NCBI GenBank assembly: GCA_002684495.1
Contig: NYVG01000015.1
Span: 255,138 to 319,137 of the forward strand
Source of the DNA: Gammaproteobacteria bacterium
Lineage (GTDB): Bacteria; Pseudomonadota; Gammaproteobacteria; Pseudomonadales; Azotimanducaceae
Direction of reading: 5' to 3'
DNA: 64,000 nucleotides
Shown here: positions 25,848-33,717 of the stretch, one piece after another
How positions within the stretch are numbered: position 1 is the stretch's first letter
How the letters are laid out: every line of letters starts with the position of its first letter
Translations under genes and position numbers: made by a program
The notes under the pieces: model-generated
Database searches by the model: none
What the model saw: only the letters and a program-made list of their open reading frames with translations
What the model was told of the DNA's origin: nothing

Positions 25848-26324
25848 ATGGACTTATACCCCTTCTTTGATTGGTTGGATACCTCATTGCTTGCGGACAT
25901 CTCTAAAGCCTATGGCGGTGTTTTCGCTGTCGTACAGATGTTCCATTTATTGGGTATTTCCATGCTCGGTGGCATGGTTCTGGTCGGCGATCTTCGACTA
26001 CTGAATATCGTGATGAAAGATATTCCATCTGAAGTAGTCATTGAGAACACCCATAAGTGGTTTAACGTAGCCCTTGTGATAATTGTAATCAGCGGGATCT
26101 TTATGAGCTCTGCCGTAGCCTTGAAGCTGTATTACAACACTATGTTCTGGGCCAAAATGGCGAGCCTCGGCGCCGGCGTGCTATTTGTTTACGCCATACG
26201 CCGCCCCTTGCTCAAATTTGATCATGCCGCCATTAAACCCCTGACCCTGCGCACGATGGCCATCACTTCAATCTTAATCTGGTTCACGGTTGCCGCTTCG
26301 GGCCGCTGGATTGGATTCTCTTAG
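25848..26324 (+). CDS. Integral membrane protein related to its upstream neighbour
   Basis: The product is 158 residues, with AAGGAATAGACC before the ATG. The pattern VVQMFHLLGISMLGGMVLVGDLRLLN parallels the IETTHVLTLMVFLGMLFVIDLRMLG segment of the upstream protein, so the two are paralogues. Both then have a polar loop, a second helix pair (WFNVALVIIVISGIF) and a late Trp-rich end (WFTVAASGRWIGF). The gene starts 27 bases after its neighbour and is followed by a very small membrane ORF. Function is unknown. Confidence 0.72.
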   Translation: MDLYPFFDWLDTSLLADISKAYGGVFAVVQMFHLLGISMLGGMVLVGDLRLLNIVMKDIPSEVVIENTHKWFNVALVIIVISGIFMSSAVALKLYYNTMFWAKMASLGAGVLFVYAIRRPLLKFDHAAIKPLTLRTMAITSILIWFTVAASGRWIGFS

Positions 26325-26336
26325 AGGCTCACCCAT

Positions 26337-26462
26337 ATGAACAAGGACACCCTAGAAAAGGCAGCGCTTGGATTTGCAATTGTTACGTTAGTCAGTCTTG
26401 CTTGGTTTTGGTCTGTACAAGTTGGATGGGTAATCGAAACTTTAGAAATGGCCTACGGCTAA
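26337..26462 (+). CDS. 41-residue single-pass membrane microprotein
   Basis: An ATG at 26337, preceded by GAGG nine bases upstream, opens a 41-codon frame ending in TAA. The protein starts MNKDTLEKAALGFAIVTLVS, continues LAWFWSVQVGWVIETLEMAYG, and has one hydrophobic helix between charged ends. It begins only 12 bases after the stop of the second membrane gene, as expected for a small accessory subunit of that membrane complex. The ORF is too short for routine gene callers. No homologue is recognised. Confidence 0.6.
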   Translation: MNKDTLEKAALGFAIVTLVSLAWFWSVQVGWVIETLEMAYG

Positions 26463-26534
26463 CCCGCCCTATTCAGTAACCGCCCCACCGCGACGAGGGT
26501 GTATACTGGAGACTGAATCTGCAGGAGGGGAGTC

Positions 26535-27998
26535 TTGCACCCATTAGATCTCGTAGTCATCGTCGGCTACGTCCTACTTACCATATTCGTTGGTCTTAGA
26601 GTCGCACGGCAGGTTAAAAACGCTCGCGACTTTTTTCTCGCTGGGCGCTCATTGACCTGGTGGGTCATTGGCCTTTCTATCATTGGTTCAAATATCGATA
26701 CCAATAGCTATGTAGGGGCCTCGGGCAATGCCTATACGATCGGCATCGCTCAAGCGAATTTTGAATGGATCGGTGCCATTCCTGCCATGATCTTGGCATC
26801 GTTGATCTTTATTCCGTTGTACTGGCGTGCTGGGGTGTATTCAATACCCGAATACCTTGGCTTGCGTTACAACCAATCTGTACGTGTGGTGACCGCTCTG
26901 ATCACCAGTCTGTTCGCAGTCTTTGCCATGGGCGTGGCGATGTGGGCATTGGCCCTGGTTTTAGAAACATACCTTGGCTGGCCAATATGGACGAGCATCC
27001 TCATATCAGGGGCGGTTGTCGGGTTATATTCCATTACCGGTGGACTCGCGGCTGTCGCCTTCACAGATGCCTTACAAGTCAGCATCATGTTCGTCTGCGG
27101 CCTTATCATTGTGGGATTAGGGATCTCCGAATTAGGGGGCTTCACTAACTTCGCCACAGAACTCACTAAGGACAATCCCGATCATCTATCGGTTTACTTG
27201 CCCGCAGACCATCCGCAGTCACCTTGGCCTGGCGTTATCTTGGGACTTGGAATCGTCCTTTCGCCAGCCTACTGGATAGCTAGCCAAGCCATTTTGCAAC
27301 GTACCCTTGGTGCGAAGAGCCAATGGGATGCCAGCGCCTCAATGATGTTTGCGGCATTCGCTAAAACCTTTGTACCCCTGCTCATTATTTTTCCTGGCCT
27401 GTTAGCACTGGTACTCAACGCGCCCATCGACCAAGGTGACAAGGCCTTACCCTGGATCATTAAAAACGTGCTGCCTCCAGGACTGTCAGGGCTAATGTTC
27501 GTAGCAGTTATTGCAGCACTGCAATCATCTTTGGATTCGAGCATCAACGCGACGTCACTGATGGTCACCCGAGACATCCGCCATGTGTTGATGAAACAAC
27601 ACGATCCCGAACGAGACCTTGTGGTTGGTCGGTGGATATCCCTGGTATTGCTAATAACCGCTATGGCTATCGCACCCTTTATCAGTGATCTCGGCGGTAT
27701 ATTTGTATTTTTACAGACCGGTTTGTCACTGTTCCAGGGGCCTATGTTAGCGCTGCTGTTAATGGGCGCTCTGTCACAGCGAGCTACCCCTACTGCTGGC
27801 CTGTGGACCCTAATCAGCGGCGTTGCATTAGCCGCAGTCCTACAATTTACCAATCTGAATTTTTATTACATCGCGTTTCTAAGTTTCTGCTATTCCATGA
27901 CAGCTTTGTGGCTGTTGAGCTATATAACTCCGGGGCTGACTGAAGAGGAACTCACAACGCTTACCTATCGACCCTTTATGTCGAGGAGCAACTCATGA
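26535..27998 (+). CDS. Sodium:solute symporter (SSS/SLC5 family)
   Basis: The 487-residue product starts at TTG, chosen because AGGAGGGGAGTC lies directly in front. It has about 13 transmembrane helices. The SSS signature is seen in VKNARDFFLAGRSLTWWVIGLSIIGSNID, then SIPEYLGLRYNQSVR, YSITGGLAAVAFTDALQ and SSLDSSINATSLMVTRDI. These transporters couple Na+ to uptake of sugars, organic acids or similar solutes. The stop overlaps the start of a 67-codon membrane gene (ATGA), so a small partner subunit is translated with it, as in some two-part SSS systems. The substrate is not clear. Confidence 0.92.
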   Translation: MHPLDLVVIVGYVLLTIFVGLRVARQVKNARDFFLAGRSLTWWVIGLSIIGSNIDTNSYVGASGNAYTIGIAQANFEWIGAIPAMILASLIFIPLYWRAGVYSIPEYLGLRYNQSVRVVTALITSLFAVFAMGVAMWALALVLETYLGWPIWTSILISGAVVGLYSITGGLAAVAFTDALQVSIMFVCGLIIVGLGISELGGFTNFATELTKDNPDHLSVYLPADHPQSPWPGVILGLGIVLSPAYWIASQAILQRTLGAKSQWDASASMMFAAFAKTFVPLLIIFPGLLALVLNAPIDQGDKALPWIIKNVLPPGLSGLMFVAVIAALQSSLDSSINATSLMVTRDIRHVLMKQHDPERDLVVGRWISLVLLITAMAIAPFISDLGGIFVFLQTGLSLFQGPMLALLLMGALSQRATPTAGLWTLISGVALAAVLQFTNLNFYYIAFLSFCYSMTALWLLSYITPGLTEEELTTLTYRPFMSRSNS

Positions 27999-28198
27999 TT
28001 GAGTGGCTGCAAGGCTTACCCGCCGAGTGGGGTAACTACGTATCGATACTGTTATTTTGCAGCTTGGGCGCCATGGTCTGGCTGATCCCCATAAAGGCCA
28101 TCACCGCAGATTTGCAGTCACCGAAAAAGTGGCAAGATATTCGATGGTGGGCCACGGCGCTCATTGCCCTGCAGCTGGGCATCTATATCGTATTTTGA
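27995..28198 (+). CDS. Small two-helix membrane protein coupled to the symporter
   Basis: The 67-residue protein has two transmembrane helices (YVSILLFCSLGAMVWLIPI and WWATALIALQLGIYIVF) joined by a polar loop, KAITADLQSPKKWQDIR. The ATG overlaps the symporter stop as ATGA, which means translational coupling. I do not recognise the family. It probably helps fold or regulate the symporter. Confidence 0.7.
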   Translation: MIEWLQGLPAEWGNYVSILLFCSLGAMVWLIPIKAITADLQSPKKWQDIRWWATALIALQLGIYIVF

Positions 28199-28233
28199 TT
28201 CCGAGTCCGCAAGGCCGCAGTTTAAGCACTAAG

Positions 28234-28848
28234 CTATGCGACGAACCCAGCCCTGGACGTTACCCGCTCGTGCCAGGCCCATAAATTTGTAAGCTCAGCA
28301 TCAGGCTTTAAGCCGACTAAGGCGCTAGCAAAGTCCACAGCGATTGCCGCCGTGATATCCACCATGGTGTAACGATCAACGGCGAGGTAGTCCCGCTCGG
28401 CCAACTCGTCATTCATGCGCCGATAATATGCACGAGTCAAACTATCACTGCGTTGCTTGGCCGCTTCAATCGGCTCCACTAAACCCATCTTGGCGACGAC
28501 CGGGCCATTAACCCAGGAGGTGCCAATCTGCGACATCAATTCCAACTCAATCTGCCGGTGCACCATTTCAATAAGTGCCGTTTCCCGGGCATTTTCGCCA
28601 AATAAATTCGGGGTGGGATATAGCGACTCTAAATACCGACAGATCGCGATAGATTCGCCAATGCAGGTGCCGTCTTCGAGTTCCAAAACCGGAATCTTGC
28701 CGCTAGGGTTTTTTTCTATGAACTCTGGGGTCTTGTGTTCACGCTTGGTCATATCTACCGTAACGTATTCAAGCTCGATATCCTTTTCCGCAGCAATCAC
28801 CCTGACCCGTCGAGGATTTGGGGCATTGGGAAAATCATAAAGTTTCAT
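28234..28848 (-). CDS. Glutathione S-transferase family protein
   Basis: The product is 204 residues from the ATG at 28848 (MKLYDFPNAPNPRRVRV); a second ATG at 28860 adds four residues, and neither has a clear ribosome site. The N-terminal thioredoxin-like domain has NPSGKIPVLELEDGTCIGESIAICRYLE. The C-terminal helical domain has LAVDRYTMVDITAAIAVDFA. In GSTs these form the glutathione site and the hydrophobic substrate site. NAPNPRRV suggests a Ser/Asn-type (Theta/Beta-like) class. It stands alone, convergent with the small symporter partner. Confidence 0.9.
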   Translation of the reverse strand: MKLYDFPNAPNPRRVRVIAAEKDIELEYVTVDMTKREHKTPEFIEKNPSGKIPVLELEDGTCIGESIAICRYLESLYPTPNLFGENARETALIEMVHRQIELELMSQIGTSWVNGPVVAKMGLVEPIEAAKQRSDSLTRAYYRRMNDELAERDYLAVDRYTMVDITAAIAVDFASALVGLKPDAELTNLWAWHERVTSRAGFVA

Positions 28849-28956
28849 TTTGCTGGTCATTGGTTAGGCTCTAATCTCGAGGGCCGCTGACTATAGCGTG
28901 ATTGAACCTAACTTTGTCACTGAACTCCTGTTAAATCACAACCATTAGCGAAAAAT

Positions 28957-29466
28957 ATGACCTGCATTTCTCTCATTGGCATGCCCGCAGCTGGCAAGAG
29001 CACCATCGGCGTACTATTAGCGAAGGCCCTAGGGTATGACTTCCTAGACACTGACCTACTGATTCAGGTCACCACACAACGCACCCTACCCCAGATCATT
29101 GCCGAAGACGGTTTCCTTGAGTTGCGTAAAATCGAAGCCGATGTCATAGGGTCTGTTAACTGCGATCGGACCGTAATTGCTACAGGCGGCAGTGCGGTCT
29201 ATGCCCTAGAGAGTATGGCCCACTTACGCAGCCTCGGCCAAATCGTCTACTTGCGCGCAGACGCAGATATTCTGCAAGAACGTATCGGTAATCTGGAATC
29301 CCGCGGAGTTGCGGCCGCCGCCAATGCAACTCTAGAGTCCATAATCGCTGAGCGTTTGCCCATGTACGAACGCTTGGGTGATCTCACAGTCGATGCGGGA
29401 CAGAATCCCGAAATCGTGTTGGCCAATTTACTGCAAGCACTGAGCGTTAATACGGATCCCAATTAA
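28957..29466 (+). CDS. Shikimate-kinase-like P-loop kinase
   Basis: The 169-residue protein has Walker A GMPAAGKST at residues 8-16, then DFLDTDLLIQ, ELRKIEADVI and VIATGGSAVY. This matches the AroK/AroL layout, where Asp34, Arg58 and GG79-80 contact shikimate. Length is typical. The P-loop is GMPAAGKS, not the usual GxMGxGKS, and the gene is not beside aroB as a housekeeping aroK would be. A kinase for a different small substrate, or a second AroK-like enzyme, remains possible. Confidence 0.75.
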   Translation: MTCISLIGMPAAGKSTIGVLLAKALGYDFLDTDLLIQVTTQRTLPQIIAEDGFLELRKIEADVIGSVNCDRTVIATGGSAVYALESMAHLRSLGQIVYLRADADILQERIGNLESRGVAAAANATLESIIAERLPMYERLGDLTVDAGQNPEIVLANLLQALSVNTDPN

Positions 29467-29664
29467 CTGCGAGCTTTGAGCCAACGACCCACCCTGCCAA
29501 TCTTTATCAATTAAGCCGACATCTCGGAGCTGCAAACGCTCGAAGCCGCTCTGACCGACCAGTGACGAATTATTCGCTATTTCAGGTACCATCGATGCTG
29601 GTAGCGAACTTAGCAAGAGCCGCTCCACACCCCTATATTATTGACGGCACTGGATCCCAACATC

Positions 29665-31398
29665 ATGACACCCGGACCTGAATACCCGCGCCCCATTTTG
29701 CAACGCGACCGTTGGCTTAACCTCAATGGCCAATGGTCATTCGCCGCAGATCCACACAATACTGGGGTGCGCGAACAGTGGTGGCAACGCAGTGATTGGC
29801 CACAAACCATCACCGTACCTTTCTGCCCCAATAGCCCAGCGTCAGGCGTAACCATTGATCCTGCAGTCAGCACGGTGTGGTATCAACGCGCCTTCACCGT
29901 CCCGGATTGGGGTACGCAAGAAGTGGCGTTAAACATCGGTGCCTGCGATTACGACACATGGATTTACATTAATGGCCATCAAGTCAGCCAACACCGCGGC
30001 GGCTATACCCCTATTCATGTCATCATCGGTAACTACCTGCAACCAGGCCACAACACAATTACCGTGCGGGCAGCAGACTCTGATTCCTGGCAACAACCCC
30101 GGGGTAAACAAGAAGGCACAACCCGCTGGCCTATTGATTACGACGCGGTGATTGGCATTTGGCAGAGCGTCTGGCTGGAGCCCGTGAATACCGCTCATCT
30201 GCTGAGTATTGGCAGTCGCTATGGGATAGATGCGCAAGAACTACAGCTGACCTGCGAACTCAGTGAGGCTTTTACAGGCACGGTTACAGCAACCCTTAAA
30301 ACTGGTACTACGGTCTTGGGCACCGTGCAAGCCGATGCTCAGGGTCGCAGCGAAATTCGCCTGACACTGCCGGTGGAAAATCCACAGCTTTGGTCGCCTG
30401 AAACACCCCATCTCTACGATTTAGAACTGCAACTGGTAGATGCAAACGCACAGCTAGTAGACCAAGTTCACAGCTATACAGGACTGCGCGAACTTACCGT
30501 CACAGCGGGTCAGCATTGCTTAAATGGCAAGCCCCTGTATTTGCGTGGAATACTGGACCAAGGGTACTTCCCCGAAGGTTGGTATAGCCCAGTAGACGAC
30601 CAAGCAATACAGCAAGACATTGAATTGACCAAGGCCATGGGCTTTAACTTTGCACGCAAACACCAAAAGGCCGAAGATCCTCGCTATCTGTATTGGGCCG
30701 ACAAAATAGGCTTATTGGTGTGGGCAGAAATGCCCTCCGGCAGAATATTTTCTACAGAGTTAATCACCTCACTGACTACCCAGTGGCTGGACCTAGTGCG
30801 CAGAGATCGTGGCCATCCATGTGTTATTGGCTGGGTGCCCTTCAATGAATCTTGGGGCGTATGGCACATCCAACAACGCCCAGAGCAACGGGCGCTGGTG
30901 GATGGACTCGTGCAAATGACCAAGGCGCTAGACACCTCACGTCCGGTGATTGGCAATGACGGCTGGGAATACAGTAGCGGCGACCTGTGGACCCTGCACC
31001 TTTATTACGATGCCCAGCGCTCCTTGGACGACCGACTAGCTGCCCTGCTCGCGGACCCAAGTCAAACGGTCACTGAAGGCGACCGGCCTCGAAACGGCGC
31101 TTTGCCCGGCAGCGACCCCAGTCAGCTACCGGTGATGCTTACCGAATGCGGTGGCGTTGGCTTCGACGCAGGCGATCACACCAGGGAAGCATTCGCTTAC
31201 GGTGATCTCCCTACGGATGCCGCGGCACTCGAGCAGGAACTGCGTCAGATCATGGCCAGCATCAAGGCAAGCACAACCCTGCAGGGATTTGTCTGGACCC
31301 AACTTACCGACGTCCAGCAGGAGATCAATGGACTCTTATACTTTGACCGCAGACCCAAGTTGCCCGTATCGACACTACGGGACATTTTCGCCGAGTGA
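29665..31398 (+). CDS. Glycoside hydrolase family 2 (beta-galactosidase/beta-glucuronidase-like)
   Basis: The product is 577 residues from the ATG at 29665; an in-frame TTG at 29641 adds eight. Domain order follows GH2: N-terminal jelly roll (LNLNGQWSFAADP, about 18-170), Ig-like domain (about 180-285), and a TIM barrel from 290. The acid/base Glu is in GWVPFNESWG (Glu395) and the nucleophile in PVMLTECGGVGF (Glu494). No signal peptide is visible, so it acts in the cytoplasm on imported glycosides. It is shorter than LacZ and lacks its domains 4-5, as in GH2 glucuronidases. No sugar operon surrounds it. Confidence 0.9.
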   Translation: MTPGPEYPRPILQRDRWLNLNGQWSFAADPHNTGVREQWWQRSDWPQTITVPFCPNSPASGVTIDPAVSTVWYQRAFTVPDWGTQEVALNIGACDYDTWIYINGHQVSQHRGGYTPIHVIIGNYLQPGHNTITVRAADSDSWQQPRGKQEGTTRWPIDYDAVIGIWQSVWLEPVNTAHLLSIGSRYGIDAQELQLTCELSEAFTGTVTATLKTGTTVLGTVQADAQGRSEIRLTLPVENPQLWSPETPHLYDLELQLVDANAQLVDQVHSYTGLRELTVTAGQHCLNGKPLYLRGILDQGYFPEGWYSPVDDQAIQQDIELTKAMGFNFARKHQKAEDPRYLYWADKIGLLVWAEMPSGRIFSTELITSLTTQWLDLVRRDRGHPCVIGWVPFNESWGVWHIQQRPEQRALVDGLVQMTKALDTSRPVIGNDGWEYSSGDLWTLHLYYDAQRSLDDRLAALLADPSQTVTEGDRPRNGALPGSDPSQLPVMLTECGGVGFDAGDHTREAFAYGDLPTDAAALEQELRQIMASIKASTTLQGFVWTQLTDVQQEINGLLYFDRRPKLPVSTLRDIFAE

Positions 31399-31445
31399 AA
31401 TAGGACGGGGGTGCCAGCGCGGTTGTGTATTTGCCGAGGTGGCCG

Positions 31446-31535
31446 TTATACGAATAACGGCGCGGCGAGGTAGGCAATGAATATGCCTATAGCCAAGAAG
31501 CTGGCGCGATCTAAGTAGGTGCGTAGAACTGTCAT
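31446..31535 (-). CDS. Possible 29-residue single-pass microprotein
   Basis: On the minus strand, ATG 31535 opens a 29-codon ORF (MTVLRTYLDRASFLAIGIFI, then AYLAAPLFV) that ends in TAA. The product would be one transmembrane helix with a basic N-terminus. It fills a gap between the GH2 and YeiH genes that has no other ORF. No good ribosome site is visible. CCGTTAT/ATAACGG arms (31444-31460) fold over the stop codon. Support is weak. Confidence 0.3.
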   Translation of the reverse strand: MTVLRTYLDRASFLAIGIFIAYLAAPLFV

Positions 31536-31666
31536 GGCGCTACATTAGTGCCTAGGCCCGTCAATGAAAAAGATCAAAAGACACTATCGTTATACACATT
31601 GTGTGGAGTGACCCCGGTATCGGGCACCATGAACAGGGCCACCGAGTACTGATCAAGTCGTTTGCA

Positions 31667-32587
31667 CTAAAGCCACAGCACCAGTAACAGGGCGGCCGGC
31701 GCTACTAAGATCCACAATCCAATCCCCAAGGCAATACTGCGCCACGATATCTGGCTAAGCGTGGCGCGATCAATTTCTAACCCAATCATGCCCAAAGCCA
31801 CTACTAGCAGCGCTTTGCTGAGCACACTGATCCCTCCGAGGAGCGCATCATTCATAGGGATGAAGGAGCCTAGGACTGCCGCCGCAATAAAGAACAGAAT
31901 GAATCCTGGCACCCGCAGTCGCGCATCGCTGGACCGATAAATCAGGCTCGCAGCAAAGGCCAACGGAATTAGCCATAGGGTTCGGCCTAACTTTACCGTG
32001 GTGGCTACGATGGCGGCTTCATCGCCATAAATCGTCGCCGTCGCCACCACTGAACTGGTGTCATGAATCGCCAACGCGACCCAAGCACCGAAATCTTGCT
32101 GGCTTAAGTCCAGCGCATGGCCAATATATGGGAATGTCAGCAATGCTACTGCGTTGCACAAAAACACCAGCGCCATGGCCACCCCAATATGCTGAGGTTT
32201 AGCCTGAATAATCGGGGCTAATGTGGCAATGGCCGTACCGCCACAAATCGCGGTACCACCACTCAGCAACGTCGCCTCATTTGTTTCACTGGCTAAGGCC
32301 TTTGCCATGGCAAATCCCAAGGCAAGTGTGCCCAAAACAAAAATAGCCACCACCAAACCGTAATCGGCGGAAACTTGCATCAGCCGATCGAATCCTAGGG
32401 TAAAACCCAGCAACACAATTGCGGTTTGCAAACTCAACTTACCCCAGTTGGCTACCCTGTGGAGCGGGTTAACGCCAGTCGAAAGTCGTGTTGCCAACCC
32501 CAGCAATAGAGCATATGCCGGGTTGCTGAAATATACCCCGACGCACAGGGCTAATGCGGCGCCGGCCCAAGCCAAGTTATTTCGCAT
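31667..32587 (-). CDS. YeiH/UPF0324 family membrane protein
   Basis: The product is 306 residues from the ATG at 32587, with about ten transmembrane helices. Typical YeiH motifs are LGLATRLSTGVNPL, KLSLQTAIVLLGFTLGFDRL, the FVLGTLALGFAMAKAL stretch, and EATLLSGGTAICGGTAIATLAPIIQ, which forms the conserved central loop. The family is annotated as a putative sulfate exporter, but its substrate is not proven. The start lies inside the 3' end of the RoxA-type gene (11-base overlap), so they are co-translated. An alternative GTG at 32602 would extend the overlap. Confidence 0.88.
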   Translation of the reverse strand: MRNNLAWAGAALALCVGVYFSNPAYALLLGLATRLSTGVNPLHRVANWGKLSLQTAIVLLGFTLGFDRLMQVSADYGLVVAIFVLGTLALGFAMAKALASETNEATLLSGGTAICGGTAIATLAPIIQAKPQHIGVAMALVFLCNAVALLTFPYIGHALDLSQQDFGAWVALAIHDTSSVVATATIYGDEAAIVATTVKLGRTLWLIPLAFAASLIYRSSDARLRVPGFILFFIAAAVLGSFIPMNDALLGGISVLSKALLVVALGMIGLEIDRATLSQISWRSIALGIGLWILVAPAALLLVLWL

Positions 32588-33545
32588 GGTTGTCGCTATC
32601 ACGGACCTCCCCCTGTCCTAAATCCAACGGCTCGCCATTACAGTAGTCGCGCCCCATGTAACTTGCCAGGCGACTTTCATGCAATGTCTCTAACAAGTCA
32701 GGATATTTCGGCGCAGTCATATATCGCGCAAACCAATCCGCAATCAGTGCATCGTTATCCAGAAGCTCCAGTAACTGCCGTTTAGCGTGCTGCACAAAAA
32801 CCGGATCAATCTGGTTTTTACCAAATGCAGGCACTAGTGCTGGATCACGATAATGCCGGTCGAATCCTTGAGCAGAAAGTTCCACTGCCAAATCTGCCAG
32901 CATGTCTGCTAGCAAGGGCGAGCGGAAACCAATAGAAAACGTCATACAAGCGTCTTCGGCTACGCCCCAGTGACCAACCCCGGGCGGCAAGTACAGCAAA
33001 TCACCAGGACCGAGGAGCCATTCTTCAACGGGCTGAAAGTTATCGATGATTTGTAATTCGGTACCGGACAACAGGGGCGTCGAGGCATCACATTTGGCGC
33101 CAATCTGCCAGCGTCGATGCCCCTCGATCTGCACTAAAAACACATCATACTGATCGAAATGTGGTCCCACGCTGCCGCCTGGAGCCGCATAGCTGGCCAT
33201 AATGTCATCGGTGCGCCAGCGCGGTAGAAAGTCAAATCGGTCGTACAAATTCGCAAGTTTTGGACACCAAAGATCTACTGCCTGCACTAATAGGGTCCAG
33301 TCACGATCAGCCAGTTGCATAAAATCGTCGGCGGCAAAGGGTCCAAGCCGCAACTGCCATGGTCGCGCCATATCACCGGTTGTGACCAGCCGTGATTCCA
33401 CTTCTTGTTCCAGCGCCAAGCCAGCCAATTCATCGCCATCGATTGGGGATACAAAATCTGCCAGCGCACCCCGCACAAGCAGCGGTTGTTGCTGCCAGTA
33501 ATCGGCCAGAAACCGCTCCGGCGGCAAATCCCCCAAGACACTCAT
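32577..33545 (-). CDS. roxA: JmjC-type cupin, 50S L16 arginine hydroxylase (RoxA/YcfD-like)
   Basis: The protein has 322 residues from the ATG at 33545, with GAG seven bases upstream. The iron site is HxD...H: GPHFDQYDVFLVQIEGHRRWQIG and LLYLPPGVGHWGVAEDACMTFSIGFRSP. Around it is the JmjC/cupin barrel and a C-terminal winged-helix-like part. YcfD/RoxA uses Fe2+ and 2-oxoglutarate to hydroxylate Arg81 of ribosomal protein L16. Length and motif order match. The gene overlaps the YeiH gene; there is no known functional link between the two. Confidence 0.9.
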   Translation of the reverse strand: MSVLGDLPPERFLADYWQQQPLLVRGALADFVSPIDGDELAGLALEQEVESRLVTTGDMARPWQLRLGPFAADDFMQLADRDWTLLVQAVDLWCPKLANLYDRFDFLPRWRTDDIMASYAAPGGSVGPHFDQYDVFLVQIEGHRRWQIGAKCDASTPLLSGTELQIIDNFQPVEEWLLGPGDLLYLPPGVGHWGVAEDACMTFSIGFRSPLLADMLADLAVELSAQGFDRHYRDPALVPAFGKNQIDPVFVQHAKRQLLELLDNDALIADWFARYMTAPKYPDLLETLHESRLASYMGRDYCNGEPLDLGQGEVRDSDNHAK

Positions 33546-33717
33546 ATTCACTCTAAATTGGTCTGCTCACTGCACCAGCCTAGCGCAAAATCCAAGCTTG
33601 GCGTTAACCCTGTGATGCAGAAATCGGATCACTAAAACTTGACGCCGGCGCCTTATCAGGACAAATTTCGCTGCTAAGAAAAATTTACACAACAACAGCA
33701 AGCTTTTGGGGGCGAAC

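Noticed and set aside
29428..29628. Minus-strand 66-codon ORF after the shikimate-kinase-like gene
   Set aside because: It overlaps the 3' end of that gene, has no ribosome site or recognised pattern, and its composition is that of an antisense frame.
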